A stretch of DNA of 64,000 nt from an uncultured Eubacteriales bacterium (GCA_948695535.1 CAPRTS010000004.1:46538-110537), one strand, 5' to 3'. Positions 34,134 to 42,785 are shown, counted from the first letter of the stretch. Notes: generated from the letters alone by a model not told the origin. Numbers and translations: made by a program.

Positions 34134-34961
34134 ATGGCGAATATCAATATTGTTGCCGAGTTTGCTGGTGATAATTTAAAATTATTCAAACGCGGGTTGG
34201 GTATCATTTTTAATGAGGAAATTAATCCGCAATTAAAAAAGGATATTCGCCGCGTAATGCCTGAACAACAACAAAAAAAGATTGCCGTAGTGGCTGGTGC
34301 CGGGGCGACCGAAGAACGTACGGCTACTGAAAAAGCAATTTTATACAGTGCGGGTTTCTGCGAATTAGTTTACGTACAGCCTACTGTGGCCTTGGCGGCC
34401 TATTTTGGATACCAATTTAACGAAACAATGCCGGTAATGTCAGTAGTAATTGGTGAAGATGCAACTGATTTAGCGATTATTTTGGGTGATAAGATTTTGT
34501 ACAGCGGCATCTTGGATATAGGGGTTAATACGTGTTTGTCGGCCATTGCTGACTTTATCAACGAAAAATTCAATGTGGAAATTGGCTACGAAAAAACAAG
34601 AGATATTTTTAACAACGTTGCGTCTTTATTACCAAATGACAGCCGTTTTGCTAAATATCCTGAATTTATTATTAAAGCCGAACAGGTACGTGAAATTGTT
34701 TATCCGTTGTACGAACAAATAATTGGGGCAATCAACCACTTGTTATCGGAAGCCAGTGTTGAAATTATTCGACAAATTAACAGTACCGGAGTAGTGTTCG
34801 GGGGCATTGGGGCGGGCGTTCGCGGGTTACCGGAAGCGGTGTATTCCGTTATTGGGCTGCAATCTTTAATTGCCGACGACCATAACAACGCGACTTTATT
34901 AGGAACTGGTAACTTATTAGCTGCTGGTAAAACGTTTCTAAAAATGGCAATTGACGCATAA
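34134..34961 (+). CDS. Degenerate MreB/actin-like protein
   Basis: 275 residues. The C-terminal part matches MreB/Mbl (GVVFGGIGAGVRGLPEAV, then IADDHNNATLLGTGNLL), and ILYSAGFCELVYVQPTVALA aligns with the MreB segment that leads into the second phosphate loop. The N-terminal phosphate-1 region of about 70 residues is missing, and the DIGGGTTD loop reads VIGEDATDLAI, so nucleotide binding is doubtful. TATAAT (34123-34128) is 5 nt before the ATG, another leaderless start. A SpoIVFB-like gene follows after 9 nt. Possibly a cell-shape or sporulation scaffold; function inferred only. Confidence 0.65.
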   Translation: MANINIVAEFAGDNLKLFKRGLGIIFNEEINPQLKKDIRRVMPEQQQKKIAVVAGAGATEERTATEKAILYSAGFCELVYVQPTVALAAYFGYQFNETMPVMSVVIGEDATDLAIILGDKILYSGILDIGVNTCLSAIADFINEKFNVEIGYEKTRDIFNNVASLLPNDSRFAKYPEFIIKAEQVREIVYPLYEQIIGAINHLLSEASVEIIRQINSTGVVFGGIGAGVRGLPEAVYSVIGLQSLIADDHNNATLLGTGNLLAAGKTFLKMAIDA

Positions 34962-34970
34962 ATTGATGGT

Positions 34971-35771
34971 GTGCGATTCTTTATTCACCCACTGTTTATA
35001 TTGGTCGCTGGCTTAGCCTTTTTTTACTCGGCGGGGCACTTTTTTGTAGCGTTAATTATCGCGGTATTACTGCACGAATCTGCTCACATCTTAGCCGCAA
35101 AGCATTACGGACTTTCGCCGTCGCGCTTAGCGTTGACACCGTTTGGTGGGGCAGTAAATTTACAAACTGAATTTTTGACGGTTCAGCAACGAAACTTGAT
35201 CTACTTGGCTGGGCCGGCAGGTAGTTTGTTGTTGACAATGTTTTTTGGGGTGTTAGTGTGGCTGTTCCCGGTAGTATTTGGTTATTTGGAATATTTGGTC
35301 GTGGCAAACTTTTTGGTGGGAATGATGAATGTATTGCCCGTTTATCCTTTGGATGGCGGTAAGGTTATTGCGGGTTTAGTAAAGCCAAAATACGTGTTAT
35401 GGTGGTCAAACTTAACCTTTGCGTTAGTATTATTAGTGGCAATAATTAAATTTAATTTTGGTTGGATTGCTTTCGCGGTAATGGTATTGGTGCAAATTAA
35501 TTGGGAATACCGTGCTACGACCTATCATGACCATTTCAAACGTTATTGCGGAGCCAAGGTGGGTAAGTATGTACAATGCGGAGTTTTGTCATCAATGAAG
35601 CTACTGACGGTTTATAAAATGGTTGATGCTCGTCACCCGACTACTTTTGTGGTTACTGATCGTAACGGGCTAATGTTTGATGAACACGCTTTGGAACAGT
35701 GGCTGTTAGCCAACGCTAATGATACGAAAATTGCTTACTGCCTTGACAAAAGCAACACCCATTCAGCATAA
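34971..35771 (+). CDS. SpoIVFB-like site-2 metalloprotease (M50)
   Basis: 266 residues with about six membrane helices in the first 170. The zinc ligands are HESAH (35-39) and the third ligand in NVLPVYPLDGGKV, the order typical of S2P proteases. SpoIVFB cleaves pro-sigma-K in the mother cell of sporulating Firmicutes, and the 266-residue length and the cytosolic C-terminal domain fit. Identification as SpoIVFB rather than another M50 protein rests on size and topology. Start is GTG, 9 nt after the MreB-like stop, so the two form an operon. Confidence 0.82.
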   Translation: MRFFIHPLFILVAGLAFFYSAGHFFVALIIAVLLHESAHILAAKHYGLSPSRLALTPFGGAVNLQTEFLTVQQRNLIYLAGPAGSLLLTMFFGVLVWLFPVVFGYLEYLVVANFLVGMMNVLPVYPLDGGKVIAGLVKPKYVLWWSNLTFALVLLVAIIKFNFGWIAFAVMVLVQINWEYRATTYHDHFKRYCGAKVGKYVQCGVLSSMKLLTVYKMVDARHPTTFVVTDRNGLMFDEHALEQWLLANANDTKIAYCLDKSNTHSA

Positions 35772-35796
35772 TGTAATGATTAAGGAGAATTAAAAT

Positions 35797-36351
35797 ATGA
35801 CCACTGATTATACTCAACAACGCAACTTTATTGCACACTATGCTGATTGCTATAATGCCGATCGTTGTAAGCGGGTAAAATTGACGCCGCAAATGATGGA
35901 TAAAATGTACAATTTTTTGTCTAACGCAACCATTGACCAACTTTATAATGCGTGTCAATTCGTGATTGAGAAAGAAATAAATTACCATTACCGTGACGCT
36001 AAGCAAACATCGGTTGACGCGGAAATGGAAGAAACTTACCACATTCTTGGCTTGCATTTTTGGGGAAATTTGCGTAATCGTTTATACGAGTACAATCGTA
36101 CCGGGATAAAAGATTTTTATAAGGCGGTGGCAACTGACCAACAGAATATGGCCTATACAGTACATAGTTTGCAAAAAACTTATACTGAACGCTATGGTTG
36201 GCAAAGTACCACTTTGATTGATAATAACCAACAAGGCTTGCAATGTGAACTGGCAACCAGTCAAAGTAAATTGGCTTTGTTGCGACAAATTATGAGTTAC
36301 GCCCCGAAATGGCAGTGCCAAGACCAAGAGCCAGGTCGAGAGCGCGGTTAA
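35797..36351 (+). CDS. Hypothetical protein, probably truncated by mobile-element insertion
   Basis: 184 residues, helical, soluble, no recognised domain (for example LTPQMMDKMYNFLSNATIDQ). AAGGAGAA lies 6 nt before the ATG. The reading frame ends in an Arg/Gly-rich tail (CQDQEPGRERG) exactly where the adjoining DNA changes from core-like to AT-rich recombinase sequence (about 36.35 kb), so the original C-terminus was probably displaced. Base composition is that of the chromosome. Confidence 0.6.
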   Translation: MTTDYTQQRNFIAHYADCYNADRCKRVKLTPQMMDKMYNFLSNATIDQLYNACQFVIEKEINYHYRDAKQTSVDAEMEETYHILGLHFWGNLRNRLYEYNRTGIKDFYKAVATDQQNMAYTVHSLQKTYTERYGWQSTTLIDNNQQGLQCELATSQSKLALLRQIMSYAPKWQCQDQEPGRERG

Positions 36352-37875
36352 ACATACATATGGTGGCGTGGATGGCAGATTGAACGAACTAGCATCATCA
36401 TAAATCGCGTTATTGATTTTTTGCTCCATATTTTCACTTTTTTCTAAAGACAATCTCTCTTTTGATTTATCGACAATGTTGAAAATAACAATAATTTTAT
36501 TAGGATACAAGCGAATTTCTTTTACTAAGGAATTGATTAACGCTTTTCGAACTTTGACGCTGTTTAATTTAGTAAATAAGTGTGAACGCAAAAAATCTTC
36601 TATATCTGTTTTTTCTAAATAGCCATAACTTCGATTTCTTTCGTTGTTTATCTTGGTTTCAATTTCGTTTAATTCAACTTCTAATTCATTCAAGCGTTTT
36701 TGTGTGAAATCAGAAATAATACCTTGCTCAATTGCTTTAACTATGTTTTGGATAGCCCTAGCAGTTTCTTTCTTCTTGTTCTCAAGAATGGCCAGATTGG
36801 AATCGTCGGTGATTTTCTTATGTAAGTAATCATAAACTTTATTAACAATAAAAATTAAGTTTTCTTCGGTATACATTACTTTGCAGATTGTGTCGATGAC
36901 TAAATCTTCAATATATTCTTTAGCGATTTGTTTAGTATCGCAGCCTTTGGGTTTATGGCGATTTCTATTACAAATATAATAATAGTAACTTGTTTTATTC
37001 TGACTAGTGCCGCTGACACCAGTCATTTTCTCGTTGCATAAACCACAAACTAATTTACCACTGAGAATGTAGTTATAAACTGATTTTACCGAATGACGCG
37101 AATGCTTATTCTTCTCAAGTAGGGCTTGAACTTGTTCCCAAAGATTATCGTTAATAATTTGTGGATAGATATTAGTAAAGATTTGCCCGCGATGTTCGGT
37201 CTTTCCGTTATAGTGTTGTTTGTGTAAAACATGGAAGATATAACGTTCTGTAAAATATTGTCCAGTAGGGCGCACAAAACCATGGTCATTTAAGTCATCA
37301 GCAATTTCATGTGCGGTATAACCTTGGGCATATTTAGTAAAAATTAAGTTAATGATTTTGCGTTCTTTTTCATTGATAACAAATTTTTTATTGATAATAT
37401 CATAACCAATAAGTTTGCCACCACCGGTTGCATTGCCTTTCATCCAACTTTCGTATAAACCGCGATTTACTTTTTGGCGTAATTCTGCACTATAATATTG
37501 ATTAATTCCTACAATAACAGATTCCATTAAAGCTCCTTCGGGGCTATCCGGAATATTTTCCATTACAGAAATAAGTTTCACGCCATTGTCTTTTAAGGTT
37601 TTTTTATGAATGACAGTTTCATATTGGTCACGGGAAAAACGGTCAAGCTTGTACACTAAAACATAATCCCATTTTCGTTTCGCTGAGTCTTTAAGCATTC
37701 GTTGAAAATCCTTACGGTTATCATTTGTTCCGGTTACCGCACGATCAATATATTTATCGACAATCACAATACTATTGCGATTGGCATAATCTTGACAAAC
37801 ACGAACTTGTCCCTCAATGCTTTGTTCGGTCTGCTTATCACTGGAATAACGGGCGTAGATTACCGCAGTTTTCAT
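36082..37875 (-). CDS. Large serine recombinase with a C-terminus extended into host DNA
   Basis: 597 codons as it stands. Resolvase domain: YARYSSDKQTEQS with catalytic Ser11, VYKLDRFSRDQYE. Recombinase domain: GYTAHEIADDLNDHG. Zinc ribbon: CGLCNEKM...CNRNRHKPKGC. Coiled coil at about 370-420. These are the parts of integrase-type large serine recombinases. After about residue 508 (SSFNLPSTPPYV) the frame crosses the probable attachment site near 36.35 kb, and the last roughly 88 codons are antisense to the 35797 gene, so the natural C-terminus is different. AAGGAGAAAAAG precedes the ATG. Confidence 0.92.
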   Translation of the reverse strand: MKTAVIYARYSSDKQTEQSIEGQVRVCQDYANRNSIVIVDKYIDRAVTGTNDNRKDFQRMLKDSAKRKWDYVLVYKLDRFSRDQYETVIHKKTLKDNGVKLISVMENIPDSPEGALMESVIVGINQYYSAELRQKVNRGLYESWMKGNATGGGKLIGYDIINKKFVINEKERKIINLIFTKYAQGYTAHEIADDLNDHGFVRPTGQYFTERYIFHVLHKQHYNGKTEHRGQIFTNIYPQIINDNLWEQVQALLEKNKHSRHSVKSVYNYILSGKLVCGLCNEKMTGVSGTSQNKTSYYYYICNRNRHKPKGCDTKQIAKEYIEDLVIDTICKVMYTEENLIFIVNKVYDYLHKKITDDSNLAILENKKKETARAIQNIVKAIEQGIISDFTQKRLNELEVELNEIETKINNERNRSYGYLEKTDIEDFLRSHLFTKLNSVKVRKALINSLVKEIRLYPNKIIVIFNIVDKSKERLSLEKSENMEQKINNAIYDDASSFNLPSTPPYVCLTALSTWLLVLALPFRGVTHNLSQQSQFTLTGCQFTLQALLVIINQSGTLPTIAFSISFLQTMYCIGHILLVSCHRLIKIFYPGTIVLV

Positions 37876-37896
37876 CTTCTCTTTTTCTCCTTTTTT

Positions 37897-38037
37897 GTCT
37901 TTCGACGGAGCGTAAAAAACGAAAACTCTTATTTGCTTAATGTTTTAAGTTCTACTGATTTGCCGCAAGGGCTGGGGACCAGTGCAGTTTACCCTTGCGA
38001 CAAATATGTTTTCGTTTACGCTCCACAGGCGAAAGAC
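37897..38037. repeat. Long nested inverted repeat upstream of the serine recombinase
   Basis: Outer arms of 30 nt (37897-37926 and 38008-38037) share GTCTTTCG, GAGCGTAAA and CGAAAAC with their complements. Inner arms 37958-37971 and 37992-38005 pair ATTTGCCGCAAGGG with CCCTTGCGACAAAT. The structure ends 21 nt before the recombinase start, so it would lie in its 5' leader; a regulatory RNA hairpin or recombinase target are both possible. Confidence 0.8.
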
Positions 38038-38048
38038 AAATCTATGGC

Positions 38049-38162
38049 TTAACTTTGGTTTTGCTGAATGAGTAACCACTCTAACAATTCCAAATAGAAA
38101 CTGTCATCTAGCACTCGAACATCTAACTCGTTTTCCAAAATGACTTCATAGTGGTTTTCCAT
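38049..38162 (-). CDS. Possible 37-residue small protein
   Basis: ATG at 38162, acidic N-terminal half (MENHYEVILENELDVRVLDD) and a hydrophobic helix (FYLELLEWLLIQQ). Only a weak GGTGTG ribosome-binding site. It lies upstream of the hairpin and recombinase on the same strand and could be their leader gene. No family recognised. Confidence 0.35.
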   Translation of the reverse strand: MENHYEVILENELDVRVLDDSFYLELLEWLLIQQNQS

Positions 38163-38445
38163 GTTCACACCATAAATAAAAACCACTGAACAATGCTATG
38201 GAATGACTGGTTAAGTTTTGGAGCAGAGTAGTGATGTTTTTGACTTATATGGTAGTTCTTGACTTTCTTTGTCGAAAGTATTGCACTATGGTAATATTTG
38301 GGATTATTGTAGAGACGAAAATAAAAACACCAACGATGTCCACAAAAGATTAGTTTTTACCCACGCATAATCAAAACATCTCCACTTGTGCCATATCCGT
38401 ATGAAGCACTAATGTTGTAAAGTGAATCAGCTAAAAGGAGATTTT
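38163..38445. other. AT-rich intergenic region, nothing certain
   Basis: 283 bp between the small ORF and the 38446 gene. Two TTGACT sequences (38240, 38259) lack a well-spaced -10 box. No ORF, RNA gene or strong hairpin seen. Confidence 0.4.
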
Positions 38446-38748
38446 ATGACAGCAGCCGATATTCGTAATGATTTACGCGAAATTAAGTATTACTATTCTC
38501 GAAAAGAGAACATAGACCAATCTGCGAATGAGACTGGTAAAAGTCAGATTTATGCTTTGGTTGATAAATATAACCAAGCCATTTGTGAAGCCCAATGTCG
38601 GTTGTACGATATGTATGTTGCCATCTATATGAATAATCTCAGTGTTACGGAATTTGCTGATTCAGTTTCTTATGCTCCTAATTATGTTTTCAAATTGCAC
38701 CAACAGTTAATCAAGTTTTTTGAGAATAAGTTCAATGCTGTTTTATAA
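38446..38748 (+). CDS. Phage-type DUF1492/ArpU-like regulator
   Basis: 100 residues. The layout (LREIKYYYSRKENIDQSANE...YALVDKYNQAICEAQCRLYD...helix-turn-helix-like VTEFADSVSYAPNYVFKLHQ) resembles DUF1492/ArpU transcriptional regulators with a sigma-region-4-like C-terminus found in prophages and ICEs. AAAAGGAGA sits 5 nt before the ATG at 38446. Family call from pattern only. A hairpin GCGAAAAC/GTTTTCGC (38763-38793) follows. Confidence 0.5.
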   Translation: MTAADIRNDLREIKYYYSRKENIDQSANETGKSQIYALVDKYNQAICEAQCRLYDMYVAIYMNNLSVTEFADSVSYAPNYVFKLHQQLIKFFENKFNAVL

Positions 38749-38762
38749 TCTAAGTTAATGTA

Positions 38763-38793
38763 GCGAAAACCATGCAGAAATTAAAGTTTTCGC
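38763..38793 (+). repeat. Inverted repeat after the regulator gene
   Basis: Perfect 8-bp arms GCGAAAAC and GTTTTCGC with a 15-nt loop; no T-run. A TATAAT box for the next gene lies at 38817-38822. Confidence 0.5.
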
Positions 38794-38857
38794 TGAATAG
38801 AGCGAAAGCTGTTGTATATAATAAATTTAAGTGTTATTATAGTTACAAGGAGAAAAT

Positions 38858-40063
38858 ATGTTACAACGCAACGAATATCTTAGTAAGTTAATCAAGTGGA
38901 AGCACGAAAAACTTATCAAAGTTGTAACCGGGATAAGAAGGTGTGGAAAATCAACTTTATTAAAATTGTTTGAGAATTATCTTAAAGACAACGGAGTAAA
39001 TGATTCTCAAATCATTTCAATCAATTTTGAAGATCTACAATTTGAAGAGTTGCGTGATTATAAAGTGCTATATAAATACATTTGTGAAAAGTTATGCAAG
39101 GATCAATGGAATTATATTTTGCTTGATGAAATCCAAAATGTTGCTAATTTCCAAAGAGTGGTAGACAGTTTATATGTACAAGATAAAGTCGATATTTATA
39201 TTACTGGTTCTAATGCGTATACCTTGTCAGGTGATCTTGCTACCTTACTTTCGGGAAGATATATTGAAATATCCATGTTGCCACTTTCTTTTAAGGAATA
39301 TTACGAATTAAATGGAAATCTTACCAAAGATGATGCCTTCGCAAGGTACCTGAAAAATGGTGGTTTTCCATATACCGCCGTTATGAATAATGACGAAAAA
39401 ATTGAAGATTACCTTGAAGGTATCTACAATACAATCATTGTTAAGGATGTTGAAGAAAGGCAAAACAGATCGAACAAGGATATAAATTTTGACGTGGCAT
39501 TATTAAAATCTATCACAAGATATTTAGCGGATGTGATTGGTAATCCTGTAAGTATAAAGGGCATTACAGATTATCTCAATTCTAACAATCGGAAAGTTTC
39601 TGACCATACAGTTAGTACTTATGTTACGGCACTTACAGCCGCATTTATTTTTTATCCAGTTGAGCGTTACAATATTCAGGGTAAGGAAATCCTAAAAACG
39701 AATAAAAAGTTTTATATCGTTGATGTTGGATTGAGAAATCATCTCATCACAAAACGAAATTTAGATCTGGGTTTTATGCTTGAAAATATAGTCTACCTTG
39801 AACTAATCAGGCGAAATTATAAAGTTAATGTTGGTAAAGTTGGGGATAAGGAAATTGACTTTGTCGTGCAAAAGAATGGAGTTACTGAATATTTTCAAGT
39901 CTCTGCGAACGTGAGTGACGAAAAAACTTTTGCAAGAGAAATTTCCCCGCTTGAATCAGTGAAAGATAATTATAAAAAGACCATCTTAACGTTAGATAAA
40001 TTCACGACCGGTAATTACAATGGAATTCTTGTCGAAAACGCGATCGATTGGTTATTGCAATAA
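38858..40063 (+). CDS. AAA ATPase with DUF4143 (archaeal-type ATPase family)
   Basis: 401 residues. Walker A GIRRCGKST (25-33), Walker B YILLDEIQ, arginine-rich sensor region (LSGRYIEISMLPLSFKEYYE), winged-helix segment and a C-terminal DUF4143 nuclease-like fold with EIDFVVQ and LENIVYLELIRRNY. These proteins are common in gut Firmicutes and Bacteroidetes, often on mobile DNA; the cellular role is unknown. ACAAGGAGAAAAT ribosome-binding site. Codon use is AT-rich, unlike the chromosomal genes to the left. Confidence 0.88.
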   Translation: MLQRNEYLSKLIKWKHEKLIKVVTGIRRCGKSTLLKLFENYLKDNGVNDSQIISINFEDLQFEELRDYKVLYKYICEKLCKDQWNYILLDEIQNVANFQRVVDSLYVQDKVDIYITGSNAYTLSGDLATLLSGRYIEISMLPLSFKEYYELNGNLTKDDAFARYLKNGGFPYTAVMNNDEKIEDYLEGIYNTIIVKDVEERQNRSNKDINFDVALLKSITRYLADVIGNPVSIKGITDYLNSNNRKVSDHTVSTYVTALTAAFIFYPVERYNIQGKEILKTNKKFYIVDVGLRNHLITKRNLDLGFMLENIVYLELIRRNYKVNVGKVGDKEIDFVVQKNGVTEYFQVSANVSDEKTFAREISPLESVKDNYKKTILTLDKFTTGNYNGILVENAIDWLLQ

Positions 40064-40085
40064 AAAGCTCCATGATTAGCTAATT

Positions 40086-40122
40086 ATCTTCAATGTAGGA
40101 TAAATTTACCACCATTGAAGAT
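40086..40122. repeat. Perfect 10-bp hairpin
   Basis: ATCTTCAATG (40086-40095) and CATTGAAGAT (40113-40122) with a 17-nt loop, just downstream of the ATPase gene. Confidence 0.7.
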
Positions 40123-40135
40123 TAAAAGTTCACCA

Positions 40136-40166
40136 GTCAAACCATATCATTCGGTTTGGCTTTTTT
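40136..40166 (+). terminator. Terminator after the DUF4143 ATPase
   Basis: GTCAAACC pairs with GGTTTGGC (one G-T) around a 9-nt loop, followed by TTTTTT. It separates the ATPase from the inovirus-like element. Confidence 0.8.
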
Positions 40167-40203
40167 CTATAATGCTCCCGTTAACTGATTGCTGAGAGCA
40201 AAG

Positions 40204-40289
40204 CGAACTGGCGTTCGTAATTGGCTAGGTCGATTTAAGTTTGCCAAATAGTGGCCACAAGGCAAACAATCGCCGGGAATAGTGATTCC
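40204..40289. other. Cluster of three hairpins upstream of the inovirus-like genes
   Basis: CGAAC-TGGC-GTTCG (40204-40217); GTTTGCC/GGCAAAC (40239-40267) with the palindrome GTGGCCAC in its loop; GGAAT-AGTG-ATTCC (40276-40289). Filamentous phages carry such hairpin sets in the intergenic region for replication and packaging. Function here is inferred. Confidence 0.5.
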
Positions 40290-40340
40290 ATTTTAGAACG
40301 CTCTTGGTAAGTTCAGTTAAACGAAAAATGGAGGTGCTGT

Positions 40341-40604
40341 ATGGCAAAACAAAATAAAGAACGCCGTTGGGCAATCCCCAGTAAGCGCGCGGAAAGCTTT
40401 GCAGACGAACGCAGAGCCAAAGTTCACAAGCATGGGGAAAAAGAAGGTAAACCCTTGACCGATTACGAAGCGGGTTTGCGTTCGGGTTACTTAATGTGTC
40501 GTTCCGACCAAGCGGGTTTGTACAAGTACAAAACTGCATTAGGGGAAGGCAAATCAAAAGCCGAAGCGAAACGCCTTTCACGCATTATTGGGAAAGGCAA
40601 ATAA
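40341..40604 (+). CDS. Small basic protein, first gene of the inovirus-like element
   Basis: 87 residues, 30% Lys/Arg, no membrane helix. The C-terminal half (YEAGLRSGYLMCRSDQAGLY) is the most conserved-looking part. TGGAGGTG 6 nt before the ATG. It is 9 nt upstream of the next gene. Its base composition is higher in GC than the ATPase to its left. No family recognised; a DNA-binding or regulatory role is only a guess. Confidence 0.6.
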   Translation: MAKQNKERRWAIPSKRAESFADERRAKVHKHGEKEGKPLTDYEAGLRSGYLMCRSDQAGLYKYKTALGEGKSKAEAKRLSRIIGKGK

Positions 40605-40613
40605 GGAGGGGAA

Positions 40614-40955
40614 ATGGAAAAGAAAATTTTAGTTGAACGCGAAACTTACGAGAAAAATGGCAAGACTTTTTACAGTTATTTCGTGAAAGGTACCTTGCGG
40701 CGTAAACCAGTAAAAGCCAGTATGTCGCCAATGGATATTGGTGGTTATGCGGTACTGGACATTGTGTTTGGTAACGCCATGACTGCGGAATTGGTGATTA
40801 CACCCTACGAACTGCACGATGAAAAGTCGGGGCGCACGATTAACGGTAACTCGTATGCGGTGCGTTCTACGGACGAGAATGGGGAAGTCTTTGAATGCAA
40901 GATTAAACCCTACCGTAACAGCGACAAAATGCTTTTGCAAATGTTGCTGAAATAA
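40614..40955 (+). CDS. Candidate ssDNA-binding protein of the inovirus-like element
   Basis: 113 residues, mostly beta-strand (KILVERETYEKNGKTFYSYF, then VKGTLRRKPVKASM and ELVITPYELHDEKSGRTING). Size, strand pattern and position beside a Zot/Rep module fit a gV-like ssDNA-binding protein with an OB-type fold, but I see no diagnostic motif. AAGGAGGGG lies 5 nt before the ATG. Confidence 0.5.
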   Translation: MEKKILVERETYEKNGKTFYSYFVKGTLRRKPVKASMSPMDIGGYAVLDIVFGNAMTAELVITPYELHDEKSGRTINGNSYAVRSTDENGEVFECKIKPYRNSDKMLLQMLLK

Positions 40956-41022
40956 AACTGACGACAGGACAAGGGAGTAGTTTAACTACTCTCTTGTTTG
41001 CTGTCTTAAAAGGAGAGAAACG

Positions 41023-42285
41023 ATGCGAATTGCAATCAAAATTGCCAATGTGGCGTTAGTATTAGTGACAGTCATGGCGGTTTTAATGACCTTACTTTTA
41101 ATCTACTTTAAGACGTTTGGTAAGAACAAACTGCCAACCAGTATCACTTCTACTTATGCCACAACAGTTTATGATCCAGTTACTGATCGAGATTTACCAG
41201 TGCTGGAAGCTAATTATTATGCAAACAAAAATAACCACGGCTACGAAGTAATTGAGTTTAGGATTAACAGTTATAGTGGATTGTCGAAATCGGCGGTGTA
41301 TGCCCGTGGCTTTCAAATGACCTGGGATACGAATGGTAAAATTATCCCGTATGTTAACCCGACTACTGGTGAAAGCAGTGATGTTTTTTATTACGATAGT
41401 TTTAATAATGCTTCGTTTGAAACGGGGCACACCTATGGCTGGGGCGATAAAATGTATATTGATTTGGACGGCGATACTTATGCTGTGGCCATGGATGGTA
41501 CTTACCAAACTAGCACCACAGGGTTTGATTTAGGTAAGTCGACCGGTAACTTTTTTAAGGCATTTTTTACGGATTGGGGGATGTTTAGCCAAGGTAGTAA
41601 TTGGAACACAACCACGTATTACGACCACAAATACACCTACGTTGATTTATTACTGAAAATTAGACAAATTATTAAGTCAAGTTCAAACGGTACTGGTGAT
41701 GGTGTACTTAGCTTAATTGACTTAGGCGATTTTTTGCACATTTATGAATTAGACGAACATGGTAATGCTAAACCCGACCCGATTGGTTATAACGGGTTAA
41801 TTAATAGTTACTTTACCATGTCCACGCACTATGATCAACGCGGCATGGTTTGGACAAAACAATCTTTATTTCAAAGTGTAGCCGGTGATAGTGAATTTAA
41901 TTTGACAGGAATTACTGACGAAGTTGAATATTGGCAAGCAACAACAACTTATAATCTAACTGAACAAAATTTTGTGCCACGCTACAGTACGGCGGATAAT
42001 GGCTTTTATTATGTGTTGCCAACCGAACTGATTAACGAATTAAAGAATTATGACCAGATTGAAATTAATGTAGTGTTTAATCTTGATAACCTGAATGTCA
42101 ATGTCTTGGGTTTTGATTATTATGCGCTTAATGGCATTACGGTTAAGCAATTAACCATTAGCAGTACCACAGAACGCGAATTTCGTTTAATGGTGGGCTC
42201 ACTGAAAGATACCGGCTTAACCGCAGAAAGCATTACCACCATCAATGTAAAACTAATTAACACGAATTCGGGGGTGGTGTTATGA
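41023..42285 (+). CDS. Membrane-anchored extracellular protein of the inovirus-like element
   Basis: 420 residues. One N-terminal membrane helix (about 9-30: ALVLVTVMAVLMTLLLIYF), then an external region rich in Tyr, Asn and Thr with no cysteine pairs and no known domain. AAAGGAGAG 7 nt before the ATG. The stop overlaps the next start by 4 nt. The next two genes have the same single-anchor design, so the three may form one envelope complex. The position between candidate SSB and Zot genes corresponds to coat and adsorption genes in filamentous phages. Confidence 0.65.
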   Translation: MRIAIKIANVALVLVTVMAVLMTLLLIYFKTFGKNKLPTSITSTYATTVYDPVTDRDLPVLEANYYANKNNHGYEVIEFRINSYSGLSKSAVYARGFQMTWDTNGKIIPYVNPTTGESSDVFYYDSFNNASFETGHTYGWGDKMYIDLDGDTYAVAMDGTYQTSTTGFDLGKSTGNFFKAFFTDWGMFSQGSNWNTTTYYDHKYTYVDLLLKIRQIIKSSSNGTGDGVLSLIDLGDFLHIYELDEHGNAKPDPIGYNGLINSYFTMSTHYDQRGMVWTKQSLFQSVAGDSEFNLTGITDEVEYWQATTTYNLTEQNFVPRYSTADNGFYYVLPTELINELKNYDQIEINVVFNLDNLNVNVLGFDYYALNGITVKQLTISSTTEREFRLMVGSLKDTGLTAESITTINVKLINTNSGVVL

Positions 42286-42785
42286 AGTGGAAACATTATT
42301 TAATTTGCGCAATCTTAATCATTGTTGGGATGGTTTGTGGCATTGAGTTATTTCGTATATTAGATATTAAGAGCGGAGAATATGGTTCGGTGTTTGTTTA
42401 TGACGAACTCAATTCTTACCAAGAATTTTCTAAATTTGATTACGGAATCATTGATTTTGCCACCGATGATTTTGTGAACTATACCAGCATTACTACTTAT
42501 GCTAACCAAGATTTTGACGGCACCAAAAGTGATTACTATTTATTTTTCAATGGTCGTCCTTTGAACAATGTTACGCAAACCGCCGGCAAAATAAGCGGTG
42601 ATTTAATAATTAAGTTTTATGATTTAGACGGAATAGTGATTACCACCGCACAACTGAATTTCACGGTGGAGTATTTAGCCAATAGTACCAAAGTAACCAT
42701 TGCCACACATAACCAAAACAATTCGATTTCGTATCTGAATGCCTACATGAACATTAACGGGGCGGTCTTAAAGGTGGTGTTGTGA
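42282..42785 (+). CDS. Membrane-anchored protein, second of three
   Basis: 167 residues; one N-terminal membrane helix (about 5-25: YLICAILIIVGMVCGIELF) and an external beta-rich domain (DLIIKFYDLDGIVITTAQLN). It overlaps both neighbours by 4 nt (ATGA), so expression is coupled. No family recognised. Too large for a typical filamentous-phage coat protein (30-80 residues). Confidence 0.65.
   Translation: MKWKHYLICAILIIVGMVCGIELFRILDIKSGEYGSVFVYDELNSYQEFSKFDYGIIDFATDDFVNYTSITTYANQDFDGTKSDYYLFFNGRPLNNVTQTAGKISGDLIIKFYDLDGIVITTAQLNFTVEYLANSTKVTIATHNQNNSISYLNAYMNINGAVLKVVL

Noticed and set aside
42282..42785. Filamentous-phage major coat protein
   Set aside because: At 167 residues with a large external beta domain it does not fit a coat protein.
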